DNA of 64,000 nt from Prauserella endophytica (GTDB taxonomy: Bacteria; Actinomycetota; Actinomycetes; Mycobacteriales; Pseudonocardiaceae), in contig NZ_SWMS01000030.1 in assembly GCF_005146945.1 (NCBI RefSeq), positions 1 through 64,000 on the forward strand, read 5' to 3'. A program made the position numbers and the translations under genes. Under the pieces are notes generated by a model, which saw only the letters and a list, made by a program, of their open reading frames with translations, searched no databases and was not told the DNA's origin. Positions 1 through 8,203 of the stretch are shown in pieces (position 1 is the stretch's first letter; the number at the start of each line of letters is the position of its first letter).

Positions 1-130
1 AAAAAACGCCCCGCGCGGATTGGTTTGGCCGCCTATCGCGCGGAGCGTTTCTCGAATCGCTTGGTCTGTGATTCGACCCGTGCTACGCAGCATACCGGAC
101 TGTTGCTACCTAGCAAATACACGTGGCGCG

Positions 131-144
131 GTGAGTCGACTCAC
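131..144. promoter_or_regulatory. 14-bp perfect palindrome upstream of rep
   Basis: GTGAGTCGACTCAC is a perfect palindrome ending 29 bases before the rep start codon. Its position suggests an operator for autoregulation of the replication gene, but no binding protein can be named from sequence. Confidence 0.45.
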
Positions 145-173
145 GACCAGGCTCGTTCCGAAAGGACGAGCGG

Positions 174-1481
174 TTGAGCAACACGGCAACCGACTACCCC
201 ACAGAACAGGACAACGGAACCGCGCCCATCACCGGCGCTTTCCTGGAAGCTCCCAGCAGCATCAGTGTGCCGCTGTGGGTCAAGGCATCCGGCGTATCGC
301 ACGCGGCCACCCACCTGGCCGACGCCCTCCTGGCCGGAGCCATGACAGTGCATGGCGACCACGCCCCGACCCTGAACCGGGAATTCCTGGCCTGGTGGCT
401 CGGCGTTAAGCGGTACGACAAGGGCCTCCAGAAGCCTCTGGACGAGCTGGCGCAGATCGGGTTCCTGGTCATCTTCGACGGCGGTGTCGACCCAAAGACC
501 GGCCGCCGCCGCAAGCGCCGGGACCCGTTGACCGGGCAGCAGATCCCCGACACCTATGCCGTCCGGATGGACTCTCCACCCGGCTACGTCGGGCCGCGCA
601 ACCTCGCTGAGGCGGCTGCTTGGTTCGCCGACGATCGCGATGCGGCCTATCGAGCCCACCACGAAGCGGGCCGCAAGGGGGCTGTGTCGATCACTCGCAC
701 CAAGCACGGCCGGATCGAGGATTCCCAGGTCAGGCCCACACCCTCGACGAAGGGTGTGGCCACACCCCCCACGAAGGGTGTGGAGGCATTTCCCCAGGTC
801 AGGCCCACACCCTCGACGAAGGGTGTGGCCACACCCCCCACGAAGGGTGTGGAGGCATTTCCCCAGGTCAGGCCCACACCCTCGACGAAGGGTGTGCTAG
901 ATAGAGAGAGGGAGGGAACTCCCTCTCGGGAGTTCCCTCCCTCGATCGATCGAAGGGCGACGCCGCCCGGCGATGCCGGGCCAGGCGGCGCGCCCTCCAA
1001 TACCGCCATGGCCGTTGTGGCTCGCTCGCCATGGCCATCTGGGCAACGTCCGAATCGTCGCCAGCATGTCGAGCTGGCACTCCTGGTCGATTCCGCACTG
1101 CAGGACCACGGCCTGTCAGAGGCTGACGTCCAGGACTACGTGATCGCGACGCTCCAGCGCCGCGCCAAGGACGAACAGCGTCGGAAGCCGGGCCAGAAAG
1201 CTAACCCAGCCGGCTACGTCGCCAACGCACTCGCGCCGGACATGCTGCCGATTCCGACGCCCTCCGATGCCATCGAGCTACCGCAGCCCGAAGACACGGA
1301 TCTGCCCCAGGGTCCGCAGCAGCATGACGACCCGCCGCCTGCGGCCGCGCCTGCTCTCCCGGCCTGTTCGGCGTGCCGGTCCCACGAAGGCGATCCGCTG
1401 CCCTGGCGAACCATCACCGTCGACGGCCGCGAACGCCCCTGCCCGGACTGCCGTCCGAAGCGCACCGTCGACGCCGACTGA
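174..1481 (+). CDS. Plasmid replication initiator-like protein with internal iterons
   Basis: Predicted 435-aa protein starting at TTG 174, chosen because GAAAGGA (160-166) sits a good distance upstream. The N-terminal ~150 residues look like a winged-helix replication protein. Residues ~185-241 are a 23-residue tandem repeat (PQVRPTPSTKGV...) that exists because the DNA beneath carries iterons. A C-terminal Cys-X2-Cys pair set (~398-428) looks like a zinc ribbon. The next gene encodes a DnaB-type helicase. This matches the rep1/rep2 layout known from Streptomyces linear plasmids such as pSLA2 and the O/P layout of lambdoid phages, where the origin lies inside the initiator gene. The family assignment is by context more than by sequence identity. 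It probably binds the iterons and loads the helicase. Confidence 0.7.
   Translation: MSNTATDYPTEQDNGTAPITGAFLEAPSSISVPLWVKASGVSHAATHLADALLAGAMTVHGDHAPTLNREFLAWWLGVKRYDKGLQKPLDELAQIGFLVIFDGGVDPKTGRRRKRRDPLTGQQIPDTYAVRMDSPPGYVGPRNLAEAAAWFADDRDAAYRAHHEAGRKGAVSITRTKHGRIEDSQVRPTPSTKGVATPPTKGVEAFPQVRPTPSTKGVATPPTKGVEAFPQVRPTPSTKGVLDREREGTPSREFPPSIDRRATPPGDAGPGGAPSNTAMAVVARSPWPSGQRPNRRQHVELALLVDSALQDHGLSEADVQDYVIATLQRRAKDEQRRKPGQKANPAGYVANALAPDMLPIPTPSDAIELPQPEDTDLPQGPQQHDDPPPAAAPALPACSACRSHEGDPLPWRTITVDGRERPCPDCRPKRTVDAD
737..896. repeat. Five iterons inside rep (candidate oriV)
   Basis: Five 22-bp units of the form CACACCC-N8-GGGTGTG lie at 737-758, 761-782, 806-827, 830-851 and 875-896. They alternate between two spacer versions (TCGACGAA and CCCACGAA) within a 69-bp direct repeat that keeps the reading frame. 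Start-to-start spacing is 24 then 45. Each unit is itself an inverted repeat. This is the expected look of initiator binding sites at a plasmid origin. Confidence 0.8.
908..943. other. Perfect 16-bp-stem hairpin next to the iterons
   Basis: Arms 908-923 and 928-943 are exact reverse complements around a 4-base TCTC loop, 11 bases after the last iteron and inside the rep reading frame. There is no T-run, so a terminator is unlikely. A role in origin melting or helicase/primase loading is inferred from position. Confidence 0.55.
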
Positions 1482-1569
1482 CCCTCACCCCTCGAATCCA
1501 TAAGCCCGATCGGGCACGCCGCCCAAAGTCATCCGTTCGGGCCGGACACGGGAAGGAACTCACATTTCC

Positions 1570-2940
1570 ATGACCATGACCCAGCCTGCCGATGCAGACC
1601 ACCAGCCGATGTGCGATCTCGCCGCTGAACGGGCCGTTCTCGGCGCGATGATGACGTCCACCGTCGCGGTCGCCGACGTGATTGGCGTGATCGGTGCCGC
1701 CGCCGAACGGGCCAGCGACTTCTACCGGCCCGTGCACCAAGCCATCTACCAGCAGATTCTCGAGCTGTACGGCCTCGGTGAACCGCACGATCCGATCGCC
1801 GTGGCGGACGCGCTCGACCGCAAGGGCGACCTCACCCGTATCGGGGGCGCCCCGTACCTGCACACTCTGATGTCGGAGGCCGCGCCTGCGAGCGCGGCCT
1901 ACCACGCCGGAATCGTGACCGACCGGGCAAGGCGGCGTCGCCTCCAGGAAGCGGCAACCCGCATCGCGGTCTACGCCACTGGAGCCGATGCTGGTGAAGC
2001 ACTCGCGCGGGCCCAGGCCGAACTGGACAACGTCGCCGATGCTCGCGAGACCGCCGAGATCGACTCTGTTGGCAACCTGCTCCAAGCCATGTACGACGCG
2101 GTGGACGACTTCCAGACCGGTGCCAGGCAACGCGGCATCCGCACCGGCATCCTCGACCTGGACGCCCTCACCAACGGTCTGCACCCTGGCCAGCTGATCA
2201 CCCTCGCCGCCCGCCCTGGCATGGGCAAGAGCGTTCTCGGGCTGAACTTCGCCCGCGCCTGCTCGGTCGAGCAGGACATGGCCAGCGTGATCTTCTCTTT
2301 GGAGATGTCCAAGACCGAGATCATGTTTCGACTCGCGGCCGCGCACGCCAAGATCCGCCTGTCCTCGCTGCGATCCACAGGTGGGCTCACCGACGACGAC
2401 TGGACGCACCTGGCTCGCTCGATGGCCACGGTAAGCGAAGCTCCGCTGTACATCGACGACTCACCGTCCGCGACCGTCGCCGACATCCGCGCCAAAGCGC
2501 GGCGACTCAAGCAGCAGCTGAAGCGACAGGACCGCGACCTCCGGCTGATCGTGGTCGACTACCTCCAGCTCATGACATCCGGACAGCGAACGGAGAACCG
2601 GCAGCAGGAAGTGTCCGACTTCAGTCGCCAACTCAAGCTTCTCGCCAAGGAGCTGGAGGTGCCGGTCGTGGCCATCAGCCAGCTCAACCGCGGCCCCGAA
2701 CAACGCACCGACAAGCGGCCGATGCTCTCCGACCTGCGCGAGTCAGGCTCCATCGAGCAGGACAGCGACGTGGTGATCCTCATCCACCGACCCGACGCCT
2801 ACGAGCGCGACTGCCCGCGCGCTGGCGAGGCCGATCTGATCCTCGCCAAGCACCGGGATGGTCAGCAGGCCACCGTCACCGTTGCCCACCAGTTGCACTA
2901 CAGCCGCTTCTGCGACCTCGCCACCGAGGAAGCGAGTTGA
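1570..2940 (+). CDS. dnaB: DnaB-type replicative DNA helicase
   Basis: 456 aa, close to the usual length of DnaB. The N-terminal primase-interaction domain (AAERAVLGAMM...) is followed by a RecA-like ATPase with Walker A ARPGMGKS (~214-221) and Walker B LIVVDYLQL (~326-334), and a downstream SQLNRGPEQR stretch typical of the family. It would unwind the plasmid origin as a hexamer. It follows the initiator gene by 88 bases in the same direction. A chromosomal dnaB is expected elsewhere, so this is a plasmid-dedicated copy. Confidence 0.92.
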   Translation: MTMTQPADADHQPMCDLAAERAVLGAMMTSTVAVADVIGVIGAAAERASDFYRPVHQAIYQQILELYGLGEPHDPIAVADALDRKGDLTRIGGAPYLHTLMSEAAPASAAYHAGIVTDRARRRRLQEAATRIAVYATGADAGEALARAQAELDNVADARETAEIDSVGNLLQAMYDAVDDFQTGARQRGIRTGILDLDALTNGLHPGQLITLAARPGMGKSVLGLNFARACSVEQDMASVIFSLEMSKTEIMFRLAAAHAKIRLSSLRSTGGLTDDDWTHLARSMATVSEAPLYIDDSPSATVADIRAKARRLKQQLKRQDRDLRLIVVDYLQLMTSGQRTENRQQEVSDFSRQLKLLAKELEVPVVAISQLNRGPEQRTDKRPMLSDLRESGSIEQDSDVVILIHRPDAYERDCPRAGEADLILAKHRDGQQATVTVAHQLHYSRFCDLATEEAS

Positions 2941-3087
2941 CCATGGTAGCCGCACTCGCCCGGGTTGCCGCCCACGAGAACCGCTCCCGCTCCCTCGGCC
3001 CATCTTCGGTAACACACACCGGAGAGGGAGGCGCGGACGCTACAGGGGCACTCAGGCGGCATTGCGGGCTTTCTCCGGGCGGGACTT

Positions 3088-3141
3088 CGCCACCTATGGA
3101 GCAGCTGTATAACTAGTTATACAGCTGCTCCATAGGTGGCG
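3088..3141. repeat. Perfect 54-bp palindrome
   Basis: Every base from 3088 to 3114 pairs with 3141 to 3115; the axis falls in ACTAGT and the centre GTATAACTAGTTATAC is AT-rich. It lies 150 bases past the helicase stop. No T-run follows and no gene starts close by, so a plain terminator does not explain the perfect symmetry. Possible roles are a cruciform at the origin, a dimeric protein site, or a replication fork element. Confidence 0.9.
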
Positions 3142-3980
3142 GCCTCGACCTGGATTGGCCGGGAGCCTGGGGGCTCTGGGATGTCTGACCTGACCAGAAT
3201 CCGAGGGAGGCGCCTGGGCTGCCGATCGTGGACGAGTCAGGTCTGACTGCAGGCCGTTACGCGTGGCGTGTGGGCCCCGTTGTTCGCCGCATGCGCGCTG
3301 CGAGTTGACAAGGAGGGGGGTCTACGTGGTAGGCGCGCGCGCCACGAGGGACGGGTTTTGGCGTCATTGTTCGCGGCTGAGCGGCGAATATTCGCCGCGT
3401 TTGTTCGCTCACTCGTTGTGAGCATCGAGGAGGGCCTTCGTCGAGGGATGTGCCGGATCCGGGTGGGGCCCAGGGTGATGGGTTGGGGTCCCCAACCCCC
3501 CGGGAGCGGTCGCCGCAGTGCGGCCAACTGTCCCGCTCCCCCACTCCTCCAAGGTCGACGGTGGCGGCTCTGGCTGAACTCGGAGACCCCCTCAGCGAGG
3601 TTGCCAGTGACTCCCCAATCTGGGTTGACATGGGGGCAGTTGTGTTGGTGGGCGAGCGGAGCCCTTTGGGATACCCCAAGCCCCACTCTGTTGGGGTGGC
3701 GGAGCACCCCAACAGCCCCACCCCAACTCTCGCCGACTGAGGTACCCCAACAAGCCCCAAATTCGGATGACTGGGGTGCTGGTTACTCGCACCCCACTTC
3801 GCGGCTGAACTGCACATCTGGGGTGGGTTTGGGATAGCCGCGTGGACCCGTCGAGGACCCCGAGACTCCCCCAACCCGACGCCTGGACATCGCGTTCCAG
3901 TGGGGGTTGGCTGGGGGGCTCCGGGGCCTCGCCTACGTCGGGGGCTTGTGTGGCGCGCCCGTGCGGGATCGATCGCGCCG
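3142..3980. other. Gene-less stretch with CCCCAA/TTGGGG repeats
   Basis: No credible gene is seen between the helicase palindrome and the parB-like stop. About nine CCCCAA or TTGGGG words occur between 3480 and 3880. They include a 19-bp symmetric site at 3480-3498 (GGGTTGGGG-T-CCCCAACCC) and an 11-bp inverted repeat at 3689-3699/3706-3716. A guanine-run block at 3461-3488 fits the pattern of a G-quadruplex. Because the par operon ends here, a centromere or incompatibility site is plausible. Confidence 0.5.
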
Positions 3981-4874
3981 CTACTTGACGCGGTCGATCC
4001 GCACGGGGATGCCGAAGTAGTCACCGAGTGCGAGACGAACGAGGACGGACAGCTTCAGTCGGTGCTGCTTGGCAACGCGTTCCAATGCCGGCCTGAACTT
4101 CGGGGATACCTGATACTGGATGCGTGCGCTGTTTCGGCGGTCGTTCTTCTTGCGGCCCGGCCCCCGCTCGATGACCGGAAGGCCGGGGAAGAGGCCGTCT
4201 TCATGAACGGGACCGCGAGCAGCCTTTATCAGCTCCGGCAGTCGGCCCGAACAGTTCCCGATGGCTGTGAGCACGATGGTTTCCGCGGTCTTGCCGCTGT
4301 CCTGCATCCTGTGGAACTTCGCCGCGATTGCGTCCGGAACCCAGCTCTGCTTGGTGGCCTTGCCGACCCAGAATTCCTCGTCCTCGTCGTCCTGCGTTTC
4401 GTCGACCCCGGTCTCGTCAGGTCCCCCGGGACGCTCGTCGGGGGTGGCCCCTTCGCTGCCGTCGGGTGATCTGGTGTCAGGCTGCTCCGACTCGGATGGG
4501 GTGTGGGCTGCGTCAGATCCGGGGGCTCGTTCAGAGTCCTTTGTAGCGACGGGAACGGTGCCGGAGGCCAGTTGCTCGGCCGGTGCTGTGGCGGTCTCGA
4601 CTGGAGCGGGAACGGAAGTATCTTCCCCGGCTAGTTTTTCCGAGACTGATGCGGTGGTGGTCTGCTCTTGTGTAGGCGTCGGAACACCGCTACTCATGTT
4701 GCTAGTGGCGCCCTGAGTGGCAGCCGAATCGGTAGTGCCAGAGCGCCCGCTTCCCCGCTGGGCGGCCGCCAAGCGGCGCCCTCGCTCGCCGCGCTTGCCG
4801 AAGGCAGAGACATCCGGCTTGGGTGGTGCGACCGGTCCCCGGCCGTGTGCAGTGCTGGTTGTCTGGTCGCTCAT
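3981..4874 (-). CDS. ParB-like centromere-binding partition protein
   Basis: 297 aa, translated from an ATG that overlaps the parA stop by four bases. The first ~60 residues are basic, residues ~60-190 are a low-complexity acidic Pro/Ser/Thr linker, and the last ~75 residues form a compact domain (QYQVSPKFRPALERVAKQHR onward) resembling a small DNA-binding/dimerisation domain. No canonical ParB nuclease motif is seen. The assignment rests on the parA neighbour. It would bind centromere repeats on one side of the operon and activate ParA. Confidence 0.65.
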   Translation of the reverse strand: MSDQTTSTAHGRGPVAPPKPDVSAFGKRGERGRRLAAAQRGSGRSGTTDSAATQGATSNMSSGVPTPTQEQTTTASVSEKLAGEDTSVPAPVETATAPAEQLASGTVPVATKDSERAPGSDAAHTPSESEQPDTRSPDGSEGATPDERPGGPDETGVDETQDDEDEEFWVGKATKQSWVPDAIAAKFHRMQDSGKTAETIVLTAIGNCSGRLPELIKAARGPVHEDGLFPGLPVIERGPGRKKNDRRNSARIQYQVSPKFRPALERVAKQHRLKLSVLVRLALGDYFGIPVRIDRVK

Positions 4875-5974
4875 ACGGGCATCACCGCCTCCTGCTCCTC
4901 AAGCACGAAGATGCGCTCAACTACCTCCAAAGTCAGATCGACATAGTCCTGGCCGACCTGCTCGGCTCGCTCGGTCGGCAGCACCGTTCCTCCGCCGCCG
5001 CGACGCCTTTCCCACCATTTGACACCGTCGGTGGACTCAGCGACCTCGTGGGACAGCTGACCGCGCTCCCGGCAGGTGATGGCCACGGACTCCGCCTTAC
5101 GGATCACCGTGTTGAAAACCGGGGCGTCCGCGCCAGCCTCGCTCAGCAGTGTCTGCACCTTCTTGCGGGCTTCCACCCATCGCCCGACGGGTCGCCGCTC
5201 CCCCGTCTTACGGTTGCTGTGGAACCGATGATCGAACCCGAACAGCACCACGCCCAGCAGCTCGAGGTCCGGGTTCAGGCGCCCGGCATCGGCAAACCGC
5301 TTGCTCACTCCACCTAGGCCGTTGATCGAGCCAGAGTCAGCGACCGAGACAGGTACCAGTACCCACCGTGCAGCCACCAAGGCAAGCTTCTGCGGCTCGG
5401 GGCTCACCGGCGGACAGTCGAGCACAATCCAGGCGTACCCCTCCGAATGCACTAGTTTCGCCAGCGCGACCGCCAGCCCGAGCCAGGCCGCTGCACCGCG
5501 CTTCTGCTGAATGCCGGTGAGCATCGCTGCCAGGTTCTCCAGCTCGTCGCCGCTGGGGATCATGTCGAGGCACGGCCGCACATCACGGATGATCGTCGGG
5601 TCCTGGCCATGTAGGACGGCCATGGCCAGCGACTCGCCATGATCGTTGAGAGGATCCCCGCCTGTGCCAAGGTCCTCGTGCGTGTTCCCCTGCGAGTCCA
5701 TCTCCACGATCAAGACTCGACCGTGTGGCTCGCCCACCTCAGCCTTGGCTGCTTCGGCCTCGGCCAGTAGCGCAGCTTTGTGGGTGGCGAGCGATGTCTT
5801 GCCCTGGCCGCCTTTTCCTTGGAACACCGCGATAACTCGCTCCAGCAGCGGCCGGATCGTGTCGATGAACGCGTCGAGTTCCTCCTGCGATGTGCCTTCG
5901 CTGAATCTCTTGAGGTTGAGCTGACTCAGGTCGGGTAGTTGGGTAGCAACCACATCCGGCTCCCCTTCTGCCAA
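4871..5974 (-). CDS. parA: ParA-type partition ATPase
   Basis: 367 aa. Residues ~47-61 carry the deviant Walker A box KGGQGKTS with the signature lysine of ParA/MinD ATPases. VEMDSQGNTHEDLG follows as the A-prime/Walker B region, and AWIVLDCPPV as a later strand. The long N-terminal ~45 residues may contain the autoregulatory DNA-binding part. It is the first gene of a two-gene operon with the parB-like gene (ATGA overlap). The protein would segregate plasmid copies by moving on the nucleoid. Confidence 0.92.
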   Translation of the reverse strand: MAEGEPDVVATQLPDLSQLNLKRFSEGTSQEELDAFIDTIRPLLERVIAVFQGKGGQGKTSLATHKAALLAEAEAAKAEVGEPHGRVLIVEMDSQGNTHEDLGTGGDPLNDHGESLAMAVLHGQDPTIIRDVRPCLDMIPSGDELENLAAMLTGIQQKRGAAAWLGLAVALAKLVHSEGYAWIVLDCPPVSPEPQKLALVAARWVLVPVSVADSGSINGLGGVSKRFADAGRLNPDLELLGVVLFGFDHRFHSNRKTGERRPVGRWVEARKKVQTLLSEAGADAPVFNTVIRKAESVAITCRERGQLSHEVAESTDGVKWWERRRGGGGTVLPTERAEQVGQDYVDLTLEVVERIFVLEEQEAVMPV

Positions 5975-6669
5975 TTCGGTGGACTATCTGCCTGCGCGTG
6001 CGGCAGGTGCGTTGTCTGACCGAGCACGCGGCCGCTCGCGCTGACGAGATTATCGCCGTGAGTGCACCAGCTCGTCAGACCATACGGCAACGCGTGTCGT
6101 GATCTTGAAGTGCAAACGTCAGATAGGACTGATACAAGTCCGACCTTAGCTACCTGTGGCTGGCCTACCTCGCCGCTTCTTGGCAGCTCTATAGGCGGGC
6201 TATAAGTACGTCTGTACGAGAGGACTTGCGTCAGTCCCAGAGCACTGCCTAACGCTGAACCGTTAGGTGCATCTATAGAGATGCCCTATACGCAGTACTA
6301 CGTCTGGTTGTCAGGCAGACCAGAGGTACTGGCTGGCGATGGAACTTTCATCAGTCTTGTAAGCGGCCTGTATCCAGCACTAGGCCTAGTTGGCTCAAAA
6401 GCTTGTATCTAGCTCCGACAACAGTTCGCAGCATAGAACTGACATGTTGCCTGGCGTGCAGCCTATTTGACCGCTAGTACAGAGACTAGCCAAGAGTCTT
6501 GGCAAGAGACTAACTCAGTCCGTTGACGTGCACTGATAGCGATTCAGTCCATCGTTCACCCATGGGATCGCCGGGGCGTCAACGGGTGTGCGAGGGCAGT
6601 ACAGGACGTCATCACCAGTGAAAAATAGCTACTTGTGTAGGAGTTACACCACCCGCTACAGTGTTGCGT
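5975..6669. other. Structured, lower-GC non-coding stretch upstream of parA
   Basis: Nearly 700 bases without a credible gene and visibly richer in A/T than the surroundings. Small perfect hairpins or palindromes occur at 6248-6254/6261-6267 (CCTAACG), 6269-6274/6279-6284 (GCATCT), 6380-6389 (CTAGGCCTAG) and 6489-6495/6497-6503 (GCCAAGA). The words TCAGTC or GACTGA recur at least six times. It should hold the parA promoter and may hold the partition site. Confidence 0.45.
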
Positions 6670-6882
6670 ATGAACGACCAGACGCCAGCACTCAGGGAGG
6701 TCGCTGACCTCCGCCGACAGCGCCGCCAGTTGGACCATCGCATCACCGAACTCACCCCGCGCGCGATCGACGAGGGCTACGCGGCCGGATATCGACCTGA
6801 GGAGATCGCCCACCGAATTGGGATCTCCGTTTCCCGTATTCACCAGATCCGCCGCGCACAGCGAGAAAGGTACGGAGACTGA
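6670..6882 (+). CDS. Small helix-turn-helix protein
   Basis: 70 aa from ATG 6670 (an upstream in-frame start at 6661 is possible). The C-terminal half (YRPEEIAHRIGISVSRIHQI) reads as a helix-turn-helix of the resolvase/sigma-4 type, and the N-terminal half is charged and helical. TACAGT lies only seven bases upstream, so the message may be leaderless. It probably regulates itself or a neighbour. Confidence 0.65.
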   Translation: MNDQTPALREVADLRRQRRQLDHRITELTPRAIDEGYAAGYRPEEIAHRIGISVSRIHQIRRAQRERYGD

Positions 6883-7115
6883 TGGGCACCACCCACCGAG
6901 GCAGTTCGACCACGAGGGCTATGCCGCGCGGGTGGCCCTGCCAGACGACACCGAGACCAGCATCACCGCGGTGAACAAGTCGAGCCAGTTCCTCGACGAC
7001 CTCGGCCGCGACGAACACCGATAGACCGCCAGGTGCGGCGCGGAAGACACCTCTCACAGCGCCCGCGCCGCACCTGGTTTTCACACCCAACCGTCACCAG
7101 ATGGGAGCGACCCCA

Positions 7116-7364
7116 GTGTCCCACTACGTCCACGCGCTGCGCCTGCTGGCCGTGCGCGCCATGCGCTCCGGACAACGCTGCATCGATCGCCACGACTACG
7201 CGGCGGCTGCCGAGTTCATCGAGCTGGCCGCCGACCTTGCTGACGCTCTCGCCGCCGAGGTCGAATCTGTCGAACCTGAGCAGGCCGACAAGCTTCGGCT
7301 GATCGGCCGGATGCGTCGCCGCTGGGCCGCAGAAGCCGACATCGCCGCCCTGGTCGCGTCGTGA
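7116..7364 (+). CDS. Hypothetical helical protein
   Basis: 82 aa if started at GTG 7116, which has GGGAG eight bases upstream; an ATG at 7101 is the alternative. The sequence is rich in Ala/Leu/Glu and predicted to be all-helical, with no known motif. It overlaps the next gene by four bases (GTGA), so the two are translationally coupled. Confidence 0.6.
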   Translation: MSHYVHALRLLAVRAMRSGQRCIDRHDYAAAAEFIELAADLADALAAEVESVEPEQADKLRLIGRMRRRWAAEADIAALVAS

Positions 7365-7993
7365 CTGGCCGGCGGAAACGAAGCCACCAGCGGCGTCGGC
7401 AACTCGGCCTCGGCCTGTCCGTGCCACCGCCGGTACGCCACGTCGACGAGCCGACCCGGCGGCCTGGTGAGGACCGGCCGGTCCTCACCAGGAAAGGCCG
7501 CCGCACAGTAACCGTCGAGGACCTACACACTGCGGCTTCGATACACGAAGCCGCGCACGCCGTCACCGCGATCGTCTACGGAATCGTGCCGTTCTCCGTG
7601 GAGATCGAACGACGCAACCGTCTGTTCGGCCTGCCACTGTTCCCCGGCCTGACCAGGTACAGCGATCCCAGGAAGCCGGAGGTCGTGGACTACTCAGACC
7701 GCCCGGACAAGGGGATGGTCGTCTCGTACGTAGGACCTGTCGCGGAGCTTCGTGCGTTCACCGAACTGGGTTATCGAGCATCGGCAGTGCGGGGATGCGT
7801 CAACCGCGCCAGCGAATCCGACATGCACATTGCGTCGATGTTCAGCAGGTATGCCTCGATCGACCATCGCAAGGCGCGCAAGATCGGCGAGCAGATGGTG
7901 GATAGGAACTGGTCGCGCATCGTGCGGGTAGCGAAAGCCCTCCGTGGCGCAGGTGGCTACCTCACCGGCAAACAGGTCGTCGACCTGCTGTGA
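7361..7993 (+). CDS. HExxH metalloprotease-domain protein (FtsH/M41-like)
   Basis: 210 aa. Residues 62-66 read HEAAH within TAASIHEAAHAVTAIVYG, the zinc-binding motif style of the M41 protease domain found in FtsH. Unlike FtsH there is no AAA ATPase and no membrane segment, so this is a stand-alone protease domain. The first 50 residues are Arg/Pro-rich. It starts at GTG 7361 overlapping the upstream stop. Substrate unknown. Confidence 0.6.
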   Translation: MTGRRKRSHQRRRQLGLGLSVPPPVRHVDEPTRRPGEDRPVLTRKGRRTVTVEDLHTAASIHEAAHAVTAIVYGIVPFSVEIERRNRLFGLPLFPGLTRYSDPRKPEVVDYSDRPDKGMVVSYVGPVAELRAFTELGYRASAVRGCVNRASESDMHIASMFSRYASIDHRKARKIGEQMVDRNWSRIVRVAKALRGAGGYLTGKQVVDLL

Positions 7994-8092
7994 TCGGCCC
8001 GGGCGCAGTGCCCGCCCCGCAAGTCATCCGCGCGTGCGGGACGGGGACCGCCCGGGTCCAGCCAACCTCTTCGCGAAAGAGAGGGAACCCCT

Positions 8093-8203
8093 ATGACCAA
8101 CGAGACCATTCGGCTCACCGCCGCTGCGAACAAGGTCCACGACACGGCGGCGAGTCGCGATCTGACCTCGCACCTGAGCGATGTTGCTGGAGGTGGGCGG
8201 TGA
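8093..8203 (+). CDS. 36-aa small protein coupled to the nuclease gene
   Basis: Starts at ATG 8093 with GAGAGGGA seven bases upstream, and its TGA overlaps the GTG start of the next gene. The predicted peptide is polar (MTNETIRLTAAANKVHD...) with no signal sequence. The strong ribosome-binding site and the overlap argue that it is translated. It may be a coupling leader or a real small protein. Confidence 0.45.
   Translation: MTNETIRLTAAANKVHDTAASRDLTSHLSDVAGGGR

Noticed and set aside
737-896. CRISPR-like repeat array
   Set aside because: The units are in frame inside a gene, the spacers are not unique, and the 69-bp period is explained by iterons.
908-943. Terminator inside rep
   Set aside because: No T-run, and the gene stays open and continues for 530 bases with a zinc-ribbon-like end.
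3088-3141. Hairpin telomere (TelN-type) site
   Set aside because: The length is similar to known sites, but no protelomerase gene is visible and the palindrome is internal to the window.
6818-7024. 68-codon frame overlapping the small HTH gene
   Set aside because: No good ribosome-binding site, and it overlaps the real gene by 65 bases; left out, although its end (DHEGYAARVALPDD) looks protein-like.
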